A stretch of DNA of 64,000 nucleotides. It comes from Termitomyces sp. T153 (Eukaryota; Basidiomycota; Agaricomycetes; Agaricales; Lyophyllaceae). Below the pieces are notes generated by a model, which saw only the letters and a list, made by a program, of their open reading frames with translations, was not told where the DNA came from and did no database searches. The stretch covers positions 186,001-250,000 of the forward strand of contig JACKQL020000018.1 in assembly GCA_018296165.2 (NCBI GenBank), given 5' to 3'. Each line of letters starts with the position of its first letter. Within the stretch, counting starts at the first letter, position 1. Of this stretch, positions 44,541 through 54,853 are shown one piece after another. A program made the translations under genes and the position numbers.

Positions 44541-44993
44541 GCTGGTCTCAATAATGAGAAAGGCAGAGGGAGAAGCCTGAATAAAGTATATTATAAGAAA
44601 AAAAACAATATACCTTATTGATAAAAACAGCTGAAAACTGTAAGCTGGTAAAAAGGTTGAAAGCTGTAGATGTAAGGCATACCTCAGAAAATGTAAAACC
44701 TCCCATGTAAAACCAATGGAAAATGAGCCTAGGTGCCTTACCTGAACTAGTTGGCTGACTGAGGGCAGTCAGTAGTTTGTGTGGGGGAAGTGATACACTG
44801 GTCTCAACAATGAGAAAGGCAGAGGGAGAATCCTAAATCAAGGATATTATGAAAAAAAAAAACAATATACTTCATTGATAAAAACAGCTGAAAAATGTAA
44901 GCTGGTAAAAAGGTTGAAAACTGTAGACATAAGGCATACCTCAGAAAATGTAAAACCTCCCATGTAAAACCAATGGAAAATGAGCCAAAGTCA
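44541..44993 (+). repeat. Direct repeat pair of about 195 bp
   Basis: 44,541-44,735 recurs at 44,799-44,993, 258 bp apart, differing mainly by transitions and the length of an A run. Shared blocks include AATGAGAAAGGCAGAGGGAG and CAGAAAATGTAAAACCTCCC. They may be a tandem duplication or the LTRs of a very short element. No gene is inside. Confidence 0.85.
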
Positions 44994-45431
44994 GTTGATA
45001 ACAGCTAGGAAGCCGGCCATCAAAATTTGATGGCAGGGGCCAAGAATTGATCTCAGCTAACAATCCGAGGATCAGGTTTACAACCTTCTCTCCCCTCAAT
45101 TCAGGACTAGCCCCCCCCTTTCTCTGACCAACCAGCTTGACCAAACAGCCCTGAAGTTCACAATGATGGAGGATCTGCAGGCAGGAGGAGAGGACAAAGG
45201 GAGAGAAAAAGGGATGGACCAGAGAGCAGCCTAGGCCTTGGCATGATCAAACCTGAATTGCCAATGCCACAAATAGGTGCATGCCAAGGCCCGACCATGC
45301 AGCCCAGCCCACCAACCAGTTTACCACACTCCCGGATGATGACAAAGACATGTGTAAAAGCCATAGTCTGTGCGCAGACTGAGGGCTATACACTGTGGGC
45401 ACCCAAAGTTGTTTCCCTTGGAACAAGTGGA

Positions 45432-45550
45432 AAAGAAACATGTTATACCATTCCTAATGCACATATTTCAAGGGGGAAAAGGCATTAGACAATGGAAAAT
45501 GACTTTCCAAAACCAAAAGCTGACAAAGAAATGGTATAACATGTTTCTTT
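45432..45550. repeat. Perfect 21-bp inverted repeat with nested inner stem
   Basis: The left arm 45,432-45,452 is the exact reverse complement of 45,530-45,550, with a core ACATGTTATACCATT. The 77-bp spacer contains a second inverted pair, CTAATGC and GCATTAG. The element stands at the border where CpG-poor sequence ends. It resembles a tiny foldback or MITE, or a structured RNA. Nothing more can be said. Confidence 0.85.
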
Positions 45551-46184
45551 ATCCCTTTTTTCAAGGGAATCAACTTCCGGCGCCTGCAGTGATAAAAGGA
45601 GGGGATTTCGAGCCTATCGGACAAGCAAAGTACTAGCTACGGCTCGGACATCCCCAGGGAGCGGGTTTCTTAGGCTAATATAATAAACTATTATTTTCCT
45701 CAGGCTCGAAATTTATTATATTTTGCTTGAGCCTTGTGATCAGACTTGACCCGGTTGAGTTTGTAATCTAAATCAATTAAAATCCACTTTGTACGACACT
45801 TTTAAAGTGAGCTACGTGAAACGAAGTCCTCAACACCTTTGTGAATCGGAGTTTTGAGCTGAGTTTTTTTAAAACTCAGCCAATTTCGCCGATTTTGCAA
45901 AAAGGAAAAGGGTCGGACGGACTGATTTTAAACGGTCACGAGACATTCCCATACATAAAAACCTCCTTAGATCTCAGAATAGAATAGAACATCTCGATCA
46001 ATGGTTGCCGGCTGTCTACATACAGGGTTCTACATCAAGTGTGAAGAAGGCATCCCGTCTGTTCTATAACAACTGAATCAGTCATTCAAAACCTAAACCA
46101 AGAGGCAGAGCAGATGTTTTAGTGACATCGATCAACGATGAGCTTTGCACGATTTAGTGATCATCTCTGCACAATTCAGTTTTT
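45551..46184. other. Intergenic DNA downstream of the secreted-protein gene
   Basis: Normal CpG content begins here. No ORF of note. A hairpin GCTGAG plus T run plus A run plus CTCAGC lies at about 45,857-45,879. Confidence 0.6.
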
Positions 46185-46715
46185 TCAATCCCCATGAAGT
46201 CCAGGTACCCTAGATTATCATTGTCAGGATCGTTTACTATGAAAACTTTCAGGTTAGACTTACGCCCGGGGAGTAACAGCACTGTTCACTCTCATCAGGT
46301 AAGCATCCCTGTCTATTCCATCTTTGGACACAAGTGCGGCTCCTGCAGGGTAAGGAATCAAGGAAAGCTCTTTGAAAGGAACGAGAAAGGCGTACACTGC
46401 TTTGTCCTCCTGTGCAGTGATCCTCCGTAGCTTCTTGAGCTCGCGATAGACGTCGCCATTGTCAAGGGTTATCTTGTCATCGGACTGGGAACATGGTGTG
46501 TCAAGAGCAATGCTTGTCCTGGCTGGTGGCCATAACCGTACTTACACCTTTACAACATCGCCGGCGGTTGGATGGGCATTTGTCTAAAGAGATATAACCC
46601 TGAATCAACAACTGAGTTAGGCAAGGACTAGAGATGTGATTCGATGCATAAATACATCATAAGCAAGGCTAAATGACGCCAGTAAAATAGTAAGGACGAC
46701 GGAGAGTATCCTCAT
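46185..46715 (-). CDS. Small secreted protein, 113 aa, four exons
   Basis: Exons 46,715-46,656, 46,583-46,548, 46,484-46,264 and 46,209-46,185 sum to 342 bp. All three introns (72, 63 and 54 bp) are GT-AG, and the frame ends at TGA. The first exon encodes a classic signal peptide (MRILSVVLTILLASFSLA, likely cut before YD). The mature protein is about 95 residues and has no cysteine in the part read. It includes LDNGDVYRELKKLRRI, EDKAVYAFLVPFKELSLIPY and KDGIDRDAYLMRVNSAVTPR. I do not recognise a family. Secretion is inferred from the signal peptide. The gene stands alone between two repeat islands, with normal CpG content. A pyrimidine tract at about 46,768-46,781 lies upstream and may belong to the promoter. 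Confidence 0.75.
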
Positions 46716-48800
46716 GTATGCAGTGCAGAGGTCTAAGGGGGTTGAGGAGTAACTGCACGACATCCCAGAAAAAAAGAGTCATTTAATAAGAATTTTGATT
46801 GACATTGCATGTTGTTTCCGTCGAAAGATGATGAATGATCGAGCCGAGATATCTCGGCTCTCCATGCATATTTTACAACCCAAAAATAGGGTCGGAGGGA
46901 GAGGACGAGAAATGACATCATATGTAGTATGTACATTCGACACAGGATCAAGATTCGATTTGTGGTCTTTGTTCGGAGTTTCTAGCTAGATCGAGAGTGA
47001 TCATTAAGCCGGAAAAGAATGATTGCAGGAACGACTTGAAGCGCGAAATATGGCGAGGAAAGTGCATCACACGGATACGAATATGGATCCAAATCGCAAA
47101 TCTTCGTTCTTTATGTCCTGGAACTTACGAAGATAAGTAATCTTTCTAATTGTTTCAGAGGCTCGTATTTCATAACGGGTTCCATGTGAGTGTATCTTCC
47201 GATAATGTCTTTTATGTTGACTGACAGTGGCGTTGAAAGGCTGTGAACCTGATGAACCGTCTTTCTTGGTACGCTCACTTTTCTTACACTCCGTGCTTTC
47301 AACATTCAAGTTGTGATTTCCCGTTTTATCTGTCTGCAGCTCTTATGGGGCAGCTCTAAAGCTATCTGCAACTCAATTTTAGAGTTCTCTTCCCTAGGTC
47401 TTTCTTTTAGCTAGGTTATACTAAATCTTCCGCTCTTTGTCTGGGATAACGACAACTCGCCGCAAAGCGATCGCGCCCGATTCATGTGGATCTGAGGTCT
47501 TTGATTTTAAGACGTTGAGAGTCGATTTAGTTCGAGACACTCGGACGGAAGAACCTAATTTGATACACTAGCTGGGGCGGATCCGACACTCAATGGTTCC
47601 AGCTCAGCTAGGTTTCCTGTTTCTATTCGATCCATTTTAATTCGGTTGCTTTGTCTGCGTTAACGGAGTTCCTCTTCCCATGTGGCGAGACGCAACAAGT
47701 AGTTCAAATCAGTTGTCTTTACCGAGTTTGTTTTCTATCACATTATTACTTCATAATATCCGGTCTTTGCTGAGTCGGCTCCTAGTACCCACTACACCTC
47801 ACCATCCTCTACCTAGCTTAGGTGCAACGGCACCGCCAGAGTAGCCCTGAACAACTTCGTACGTGGAGGGTGACCAATATATTTTCCGGCGTTGGTATCA
47901 TGGAAATTGTCTCCCTTAAGGTCACTTGGGGAAGATAGACACCCACAGAAGTAAATCCAAACAGAGGATAGAGAACCTGAGCAGATGCTAAGTGCACAAA
48001 CCAAAGGGAGCATCATGTACCCATCCCACACAAAACAGCAGGTGGAGGAACAACACGTACATTTTTGCAAGCACATACCCCACAATTTATCCCTTATGAT
48101 CCTCCGTGAACAAAATTTTGGTTTTATGTAATTGGGCACATGAAAAGAGCCAAATGAGAGATGACAGCAGTTAACACTTGCATGGGAAATGTGGGATTGT
48201 CAAATCAATCATATTTTCTCTGGTGCAGGACACTTAATCACCGGTACTTTTGTACAAACAAAGTGACTTGTCAGAAAACCATCCAGTTTCTTATCCCTCT
48301 TGTGGAAATGTGTCTTTCAATGAAAGGAGCAAAATGTTAAGAGCGATTTTCAAAATTATCAAAACTGACAGAGATAGGATTTTTTTGTCAAGTCCAATTC
48401 CGCTGCTCCTTCCTTATCTAGTAATTCTAGCTACTCCAACATGTCAGAAACCCTTCTATGAGAGCTGTAATGTGTTGAACTAAACTTTCTGACCCAAACT
48501 TGACCTTCCTTTGCTCAAGTCCTTGCCTATATGCATCCATCCATTGTCATTTTGTGTTCCCATTTGTGAATTTCAAGGTCTACAAAGTAACCGAGCCTTT
48601 ACTCCCACTTCAACCACCAGATTTTGTCGATTTTTGCTCCCATGTGATGAGCATGTATCTGATCTGATTGGGTTTTCTTCTCTTTGTCCTCAATTTTTGC
48701 TCCCTTCTGGCTATTACACTGGCTATTATAAAAATGAACATCACATGACTTTGACCTACTCTCACTGGGTATTATTGTTCTCAAATTTTGCTCCCTTTGG
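46716..48800. other. CpG-normal region without a confident gene
   Basis: The reverse ORF 47,309-47,067 (80 codons, basic, includes SQHKRHYRKIHSHGTRYEIR) is the best candidate but has no recognisable motif. A 28-codon frame starts at about 47,051 on the plus strand. From about 48,620 to 48,800 three GGGAGCAAAA(A)TT blocks recur on the minus strand. Confidence 0.45.
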
Positions 48801-48809
48801 GATCACTGT

Positions 48810-49189
48810 AGCTGGAGCAGAAATATGTCTTGGCACTGCGGAGGCAGTCAACAAGATTTCCAATCAGGGGGAGTGGATACCACTTCCTTTGGCAGGCTTT
48901 GTTGAGTCCCTGATAGTTGGCACAGAGTTGGAGAGGCCATTCATTTTCCTTGGCAGCTGGGTTGTGGCTCTGGCAGAGGGGATTGGGGTGCTTGGTGTCT
49001 TGCTAAGCTGGTGAGGTGATGTTTTGAGTGTGATTCTTGACAGGTTGTAGAACTTGTTGGGGGGTGAAAGTAGCATCCTTCAAGTGTGATTCTACAATGA
49101 GTGTGGGGGAGTGTTTTACTCTTCCCTTGGAGAATGCATCAGCAAATTTGTGGTACTTCAGAGAAATTACTTCATGTGAAGTTCACTCC
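48810..49189 (-). pseudogene. Gypsy W fragment: RT start
   Basis: Reverse reading gives SEVISLKYHKFADAFSKGRV, the linker before RT, then WPLQLCANYQGLNKACQRKW and YPLPLIGNLVDCLRSAK, the first RT blocks. It matches the gypsy lineage in which PEYHxFxDVFSK is followed by LxLCVDYRGLN. It ends in unrelated sequence near 48,810. Its N-terminal side continues beyond the inserted solo LTR. Confidence 0.8.
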
Positions 49190-50351
49190 TGTCAGGTTCC
49201 ACTGACCATGGGGGCTCAGCTACACTGGGCAAATCCTTACTAGGCAGACATGATGTCCTACACTGATAACTGGGCATTTGGAGAAGGTCTAGACATTGGG
49301 GACTTGTGAGGATCAGAAATGGTGAGTGATCCAAACAAGTCCAGGGCAGTCCAGAGAGGTCTAGGATGAGTTGCAGGGAAGGGGTCAGACTTGATGGGGG
49401 TGTCAGGTACAAGTCCAGAAGCAGGTTTTAGAGGTGCAGGGCAAATGGAGGCTATGCAAGTGATAGGAGTGGGGCTGGAGTTTGATGGGAAATCAACAGA
49501 TGTTGATGGGTTTCAGGGCCAAGCAAATAGCGAGGTCTGGAGTTGATTTAAAGAATGTTTGAGTTTGTAATCATAAGTGCAGAGTTTGTAAAGGCATTAG
49601 GGTTGAAAGGACTTTTGGAGCACAATAATGGAAATGGAGTCAAACAAGACAAAACAGAGTTGAGACAAGATTGAGACAAGAACAAAAATAGATTCAAGCA
49701 GAGGTACAAAACAATAATGAGAACAATGACAGAAATAGAGACAAGACAAGACCAGGAGACTGAGATAAGGCCAGGAGACTGAGAAAAAAAGAAATGTAAC
49801 ATGGAACACAAAACACAAGATGGAAACAATCAGACCATAGGTAACATTAAGCAATATCAAGACTAGAGTATGAGGAGCTACTCTATAACTTATATACTGA
49901 CTACTTGAGAGCTCCAGAGGGCAGCAGGTGTGGCAGCAGGGCTTGATGGAGCTGCACAGAGTCAATGGGTGTCACTTGTGATCAGGGGACAGGCCATGGT
50001 GATATTCTGATGGGATCAATGGAGGACATGGGCCATTCCAGGGTCAATGTGATGCTCTGGAGTAGGTCAGATGAATCAGAGAGATGAATTGGTGATGTGT
50101 GCCAGAGTCAGGAACAGTGGGGGAGGGTTTCAGGGGCTCAGGAGAGTCAAGGGAAGCATTGACAGCTATGGAGAAGGCATTGGGGTTAACCAGGGGGCCA
50201 TCAGGGTTTACAGAAAAAGTGTTGGGGTTGTCCAAAGTAGGCATTGTAGGTCAATGAAGGTTGGGGGAGTTTGAGGGGATGTCAGGAGTAACTCCAGGAA
50301 AGCAAGTGGGTTGGGAATGATGTTTGGGGGTCCAGGAAGTGGGTCATGACA
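49190..50351 (-). mobile_element. Solo LTR, TGTCA family, reverse, decayed TSD
   Basis: 1,162 bp from TGTCAGG to TCATGACA on the plus strand, the reverse complement of the copies at 9,210 and 29,291. Flanks ACTCC (49,185-49,189) and GCTCC (50,352-50,356) differ by one transition. It splits the gypsy W linker region. A TATATACTG box is at about 49,891. Confidence 0.9.
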
Positions 50352-51756
50352 GCTCCTCTGTTGCTCTGGTGGGGTGGTCCCTGCACATAGACATCTTTTC
50401 TTGCAAGGTCAGAGTGATCTGTGGTTGATAGTGAGGTTTTTGGCTTGTAGGGTGTGTGCAATGGGAACAGCACTGATGGTTTGGCCTTGGGGGTTCTCCA
50501 GATTGTTGTTGGAGTTGAGGTGGTGGGGCCTGGAGCTGTGGTGCCAGAGTCCAGAGTTGTGTGGTGGAGTCCAGGGCTGCCTAGAGTCATGGGTTAAGGT
50601 GCCTTTGGTCTTTATATTGATTCCACAAGATGTTGAGGGAGGTTTTGAAGGGTGTCCAAGGGGTGGGGGCACATCTTTGATACTAAGGATTTCCAGATGG
50701 ATAGCCAATGGTGGTAGGTTTGGAGTTGCAATGGCAGGGTCTGGAGCTACCTAGAGTTGTCAGCTGTTTCTAAATTGATTTGGCAGATAAGCTTCCAAGG
50801 TGCATTCCAGGGCAGGAGTGCATTTTCAGTTGTTGAGGCTTCTGAATTCAAGATGATTGGGTGTTGAGGTTGTGACAATGGGATCCAGAGGGGTGATGGG
50901 GGAAGTCTTTGCTTCCTTTGGAAAACATGTCAGTGAGTTCATGATACTCCAGGGGAACTACTTCATATAGAATTTCTTTCTTCTGTCTTTTCCTCTGGTG
51001 GGGTAATTCCTGCACTTGGGTGTTCTTCTGGTAAGGACAGCATGACTGGCAGTCAATAGGCAGAAGTCCCATTGTGTAAAGTGCATGCAGAGGGAGCAGT
51101 GTTGAATATTTGGATGTCAGGGGTTCCAGATCAATTGGGAGAGGGTGTTGAAGTCATGGTGGCAGGGTCTGGAGTCATCTGACATTGTTGATCATGGTAC
51201 CGCAGTCTTGACATCAATTTCTGGAGGTTGTTGGAGGGTGCTTTTTGGGTGTGTTCAAGGAGGCTGGGCTGGAGATGTGTTTTCCTTCCTTCCTTGGCTA
51301 TCTTGAGGGTTGGGAATTCTTTTGGTTCCTCTGGAGCTGCTGGAGTCAGGTCAGAGGCATTGGGGCCCTAGAGAACTGGAGGGAGAGGGAGAGGGGGTTG
51401 GCAGGGGTTGTATCCATGCTTGAGAATTTTGTTGCAGGGCTTGTCCAGTCATTGGGTGGGGTTGATGGGGGAGGAGAGGAGAGAGGTGCAGGAGGGGGTG
51501 GTGTGAAAGTGATGCAATGGGAGTTGAGCTGAGAGGATGTCAGTAGAGAGAGCCATTGTGTGGAGGAGTGACCAGGATAGAGGGGACTCTGGAATCAGAT
51601 CCATGACTCAATGTGCCTTGGCAATCAGGGCAAGGCAGAATGAATCATAGTGGGTCTCAGGTATGGGCCAATCATAGACATCAAGATTTCTGGCAGGAGG
51701 ATATGTGGAGTTAATTGCAGACATTGAAAATGGGGTAAGGGGGAGTCTTGATATTA
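50352..51756 (-). pseudogene. Gypsy W fragments: protease-RT linkers
   Basis: Two related reverse linkers. One, 50,590-50,352, includes DHSDLARKDVYVQGPPHQSN. The other, 51,072-50,848, includes CPYQKNTQVQELPHQRKRQK and VVPLEYHELTDMFSKGSKDF, the region just before RT. The rest (51,100-51,756) is purine-rich with no recognisable domain. Two copies of the same linker suggest nested or duplicated W elements. Confidence 0.6.
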
Positions 51757-52534
51757 TGTCAGGTTTTGCTGACCATGGGGGCTCAGCTTAACTGGGCAAG
51801 TCCTTATTAGGCAGACATGACATCCTGCACTATTAACCTGGCATTCAGGGAAGGTCCAGACTTCAAGGGATGAGCAAGGGGGAGCAGTCCAAACAAGTCT
51901 GGGGTGGTCCAGGGAAGTCTAAGACAAGGTACAATAAAGGGTTGGACTTGAAGGGGCATCAGGCACAAGTCTGGAGGTGAGTATTGGAAGTGCAGGGCAA
52001 ACAGAGGCTACACAAGTGATGGGAGTGGTGCCAGAGTTTGATGGAGGACCAATTGATGTTGATGGTCCCTGGGGCCAAGCAAATAGCAAGGTCTAGAGTT
52101 GGTTAAGAATGTTTGGGAGTCATAATTGTAAGTGTGGAGCTCATAACAGCATTAAAGTTGAAAGGACTTGGGCACAATAGAGGAAATAGAGTTGAACAAG
52201 ACAAGACAGAGTTGAGGTGAGATTGGGATGAGAATGGAAATAGATTGAAGTTGAGATATGAAACAATAACAAGATGATAACAGAGATAGAGACAAGACAA
52301 GACTGGGAGACTGAGAGAAGAGAAAATGTAACAAGAGACACAAAACACAAAAAGACAATCAATCAGAACATGGTATGGTAGGTAATATCAAGACTAGAGT
52401 AAAGAATACTACTCTACAACTTATATACTAACTACTGGACAGCTCTGGTGATAGTGGGTCTGGCAGTGGGGCTTGTTGGGGCTGCACAGAGTCAATGGGT
52501 GTTGATTGTGATCAGGGGTGGGCCACAGTGCACA
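51757..52534 (-). mobile_element. Truncated LTR, TGTCA family, reverse
   Basis: Starts TGTCAGGTTTTGCTGACC on the plus strand and follows the copy at 49,190-50,351 for about 780 bp, then diverges after GGGCCACAGTG. The other end is missing. Confidence 0.85.
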
Positions 52535-53240
52535 TAGCATGTAGAGGCAATTCAGTTAGGTTAACAGTTAGCATTGGTCAGGGCCCTGGTTTAGTTATAG
52601 TTAGTGCTATTATTAGCCTTGGTTAGCTTAGAGGTTGATTGGGTGTTGTTTATCCTGTTTTTTTGGCCTGCATAATGGGGGTTTGATTTTATGCTTTTTC
52701 CTGGTGCAACTTAGCATTTTATGTATCAATAATAAAATTCATTACTAACATCTAGCTTTAATGTCTTTGAGGCACATGTAGGTCTAATGTACAGTCAGCC
52801 TGGGGTTGTCTGCATGCCAAGAATCTGATACCACCACAAGGAAGCCAATCACACATCACAGAGCAAGAGGACCCCCACTCCAGGCTAATGACAATCCAAA
52901 TTGTGTAAAAGTGGCCTCAAAAGTTTGACAAACATCAGGGCAGTGAGCTCCAATGAATGCCAATACTGCAATAAGGAATCTGATGTCCAGCATCCCAGCA
53001 AATTCACAATATCTGGAGGTAAAACCAAAAGCAATAGTGTAGTAGTCCTGTAAATTCAAAAACAATGTCCACTGGTAGGTGGGAAACCAGCTGCAGTTAG
53101 AACAGGGTTTACTCTCTTCAACATCCTATGAGAAGTCAGTCCCATGCAGACTGAGGGGGAGTTTAGAAATGAAGCCAGAAGGTCTGTTATACTGTGTCCA
53201 TTTATCATGGCATGATTTTCCACTGCTCAGTGTTCTCTTT
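52535..53240. other. CpG-poor repeat debris
   Basis: No recognisable coding. An AATAAA-type polyadenylation motif occurs at about 52,728, so this may include the end of a retroelement transcript. The reverse ORF 53,065-52,856 has no known motif. Confidence 0.4.
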
Positions 53241-53295
53241 AGATCTCCCTCTGCCAGTTGTTTGATTGAGCCACAGCCTCTTGAGGTTGCCCTTA
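53241..53295 (+). mobile_element. X-family LTR end fragment
   Basis: CTCCCTCTGCCAG, then GAGGTTGCCCTTACA, as at the 3' end of the X-family LTR at 25,436-25,805. Confidence 0.6.
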
Positions 53296-53673
53296 CACTC
53301 TACCACTTGCCTCAGCATTGATCTTAACAATGATTTTAGCCATAGCATTATTAGTTGCAGGACTGGCTGCAGAACTGTTGATAGCTATGTTAGATTTCCC
53401 AGTACAATTCCCAGAATCGTTGTTGGTCATAGCATTATTGGCTGCAGGACCATTGTTGGCTGAGACACAATCCACTGCAGAACTATTTTCAGCCATGCCA
53501 GATTGCCCAGTACAATCCCCAGAACTGTCATTGGCCATAACAGATTGCTCAATACAATCTGGAGTCAATCCCACATATACCTGCATCTTTGCCTTATTTC
53601 TCCCCTCTCCTTTCTTTCAAGCTGCCTTGTGCCCAGCAGCTGCTTTGCCTTGTCTTGTCATGATCTGCATGTG
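53293..53673 (-). pseudogene. Short repetitive ORF of unknown function
   Basis: A reverse frame from an ATG near 53,670 passes one stop and continues as ORF 53,586-53,293. It is basic at the start (TRQGKAAAGHKAA; KKGEGRNKAK). It then has two imperfect repeats of about 34 residues, each with NDSxGxCTGxS and ANN/TNNAM. Repeat and composition suggest a disordered protein. The overlapping forward ORF 53,318-53,854 is taken as a shadow. Downstream, near 53,970, a reverse frame LEKKFEMSSQFHAYLQLKMA looks helical and may be part of it. Confidence 0.4.
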
Positions 53674-54420
53674 TCCCATACTTACAGGCAACCTTGTCCT
53701 TCTACTTATTTTCCTAATGGAAAATATCAGCTTTGCAATCAGCCCTAATCAATTTGCTGCAGTCCTCACTGGTGAAGTGATTGCAATGATCTATTTTTCT
53801 ATCTCAATGTGTACAAATCTCTTTCACAATTCTGCACATGCTCACTCCTTGTAGCCTGTCTACTCTGGATTGACAATTGTCCTTATTTGTGGGCCATTTT
53901 CAGTTGCAGGTATGCATGAAACTGTGAACTCATTTCAAATTTCTTCTCCAGCTGTGTGACTGTTGTCAGTCTTCTATGTCTCTATGCTTCTTCTCTAAAA
54001 TATCTATTGTCTGCATTAGCAACCTTCCTAGTCTTTGACCCCATCTTCCTAGGAAAATATTCACTAATCTATTTGTATTTCTTGTTGGATGTAATTTCAC
54101 ATGGGATGTTGTCATGATGAAGGTTCACTAAAGACATATATCCATGTCTATATACATATCTTTTTCACCATGTGAGAAACTAGTGGTTTATACCCCAAGT
54201 TTGGTAGCCTAGCACCATCTTGAAAGCTCTCAGAAAAGCTCCAATAGTTTCGGAGTTAGTATGTGCATTTCAAAGATTCCATGCTTACTATCGCGCCACT
54301 AAATTGTGAAGCATCCCATAAGTCAAGTCTTCAAGATGCTCATCTGTCGTCGCAGCGCGTGTACTGCCTGTTGATGTTCTCCAGTTACAGTCCACATATA
54401 CATGTATTTGTATCTATCAG

Positions 54421-54724
54421 GACAATTATACATCGAACCCACCTGAACCTCGTCGTAGGGCTCTGAGTGTAAGTGCCCATATCTGTATTCATTGTTTAAC
54501 TAAATCTTGTTGATTTTGCACGCTCACTACAATCTACAGATGATTGTGGCCCAGACAAGGCTAAAGAAGATTGGCGAGAAGCAGAAGAGCATGTCAAGTG
54601 CGTCGAGGATCACTACTGGTCTAGGCCTTTGCGAAGGAAGGTTGCCTTCCACCGACTTGTTAGGGCACATGTTGATTCAGCTTGCACATATTACCTTATT
54701 GAGGAACATAAATTTAGTTGTTAA
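54421..54724 (+). CDS. Small spliced ORF, 5' end not resolved
   Basis: An exon 54,421-54,466 joins across a 73-bp GT-AG intron (GTGTAAGT at 54,467; CTACAG at 54,539) to 54,540-54,724, ending at TAA. The frame is open across the junction for 75 residues: DNYTSNPPEPRRRAL, then DCGPDKAKEDWREAEEHVKC, WSRPLRRKVAFHRLVRAHVD and YYLIEEHK. It is charged and helical, with normal CpG content. An acceptor-like CTATCAG lies just before 54,421, so an upstream exon is likely but was not found. No family recognised. It could be a fragment of a larger gene. Confidence 0.45.
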
Positions 54725-54853
54725 AACTTACACCATGACCCGAAAGTAAGATGTCTACAACATCTTAGTTCCGATCTGGAATTGCCCTCTCTCTGAACCC
54801 AATTGAGTGACAGACATCTACATAAACCAAGATAAAGACATACATACTTAACT

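Noticed and set aside
48511..49014. A 167-codon forward ORF
   Set aside because: Its second half is the complement of a clear gypsy RT segment on the minus strand (YPLPLIGNLVDCL), so at least that half is a shadow.
53318..53854. A 178-codon forward ORF with many hydrophobic residues, which looks like a membrane protein
   Set aside because: It is antisense to the Asn/Ser-rich repetitive frame, and its hydrophobic repeats are the complement of those repeats. No signal of its own.
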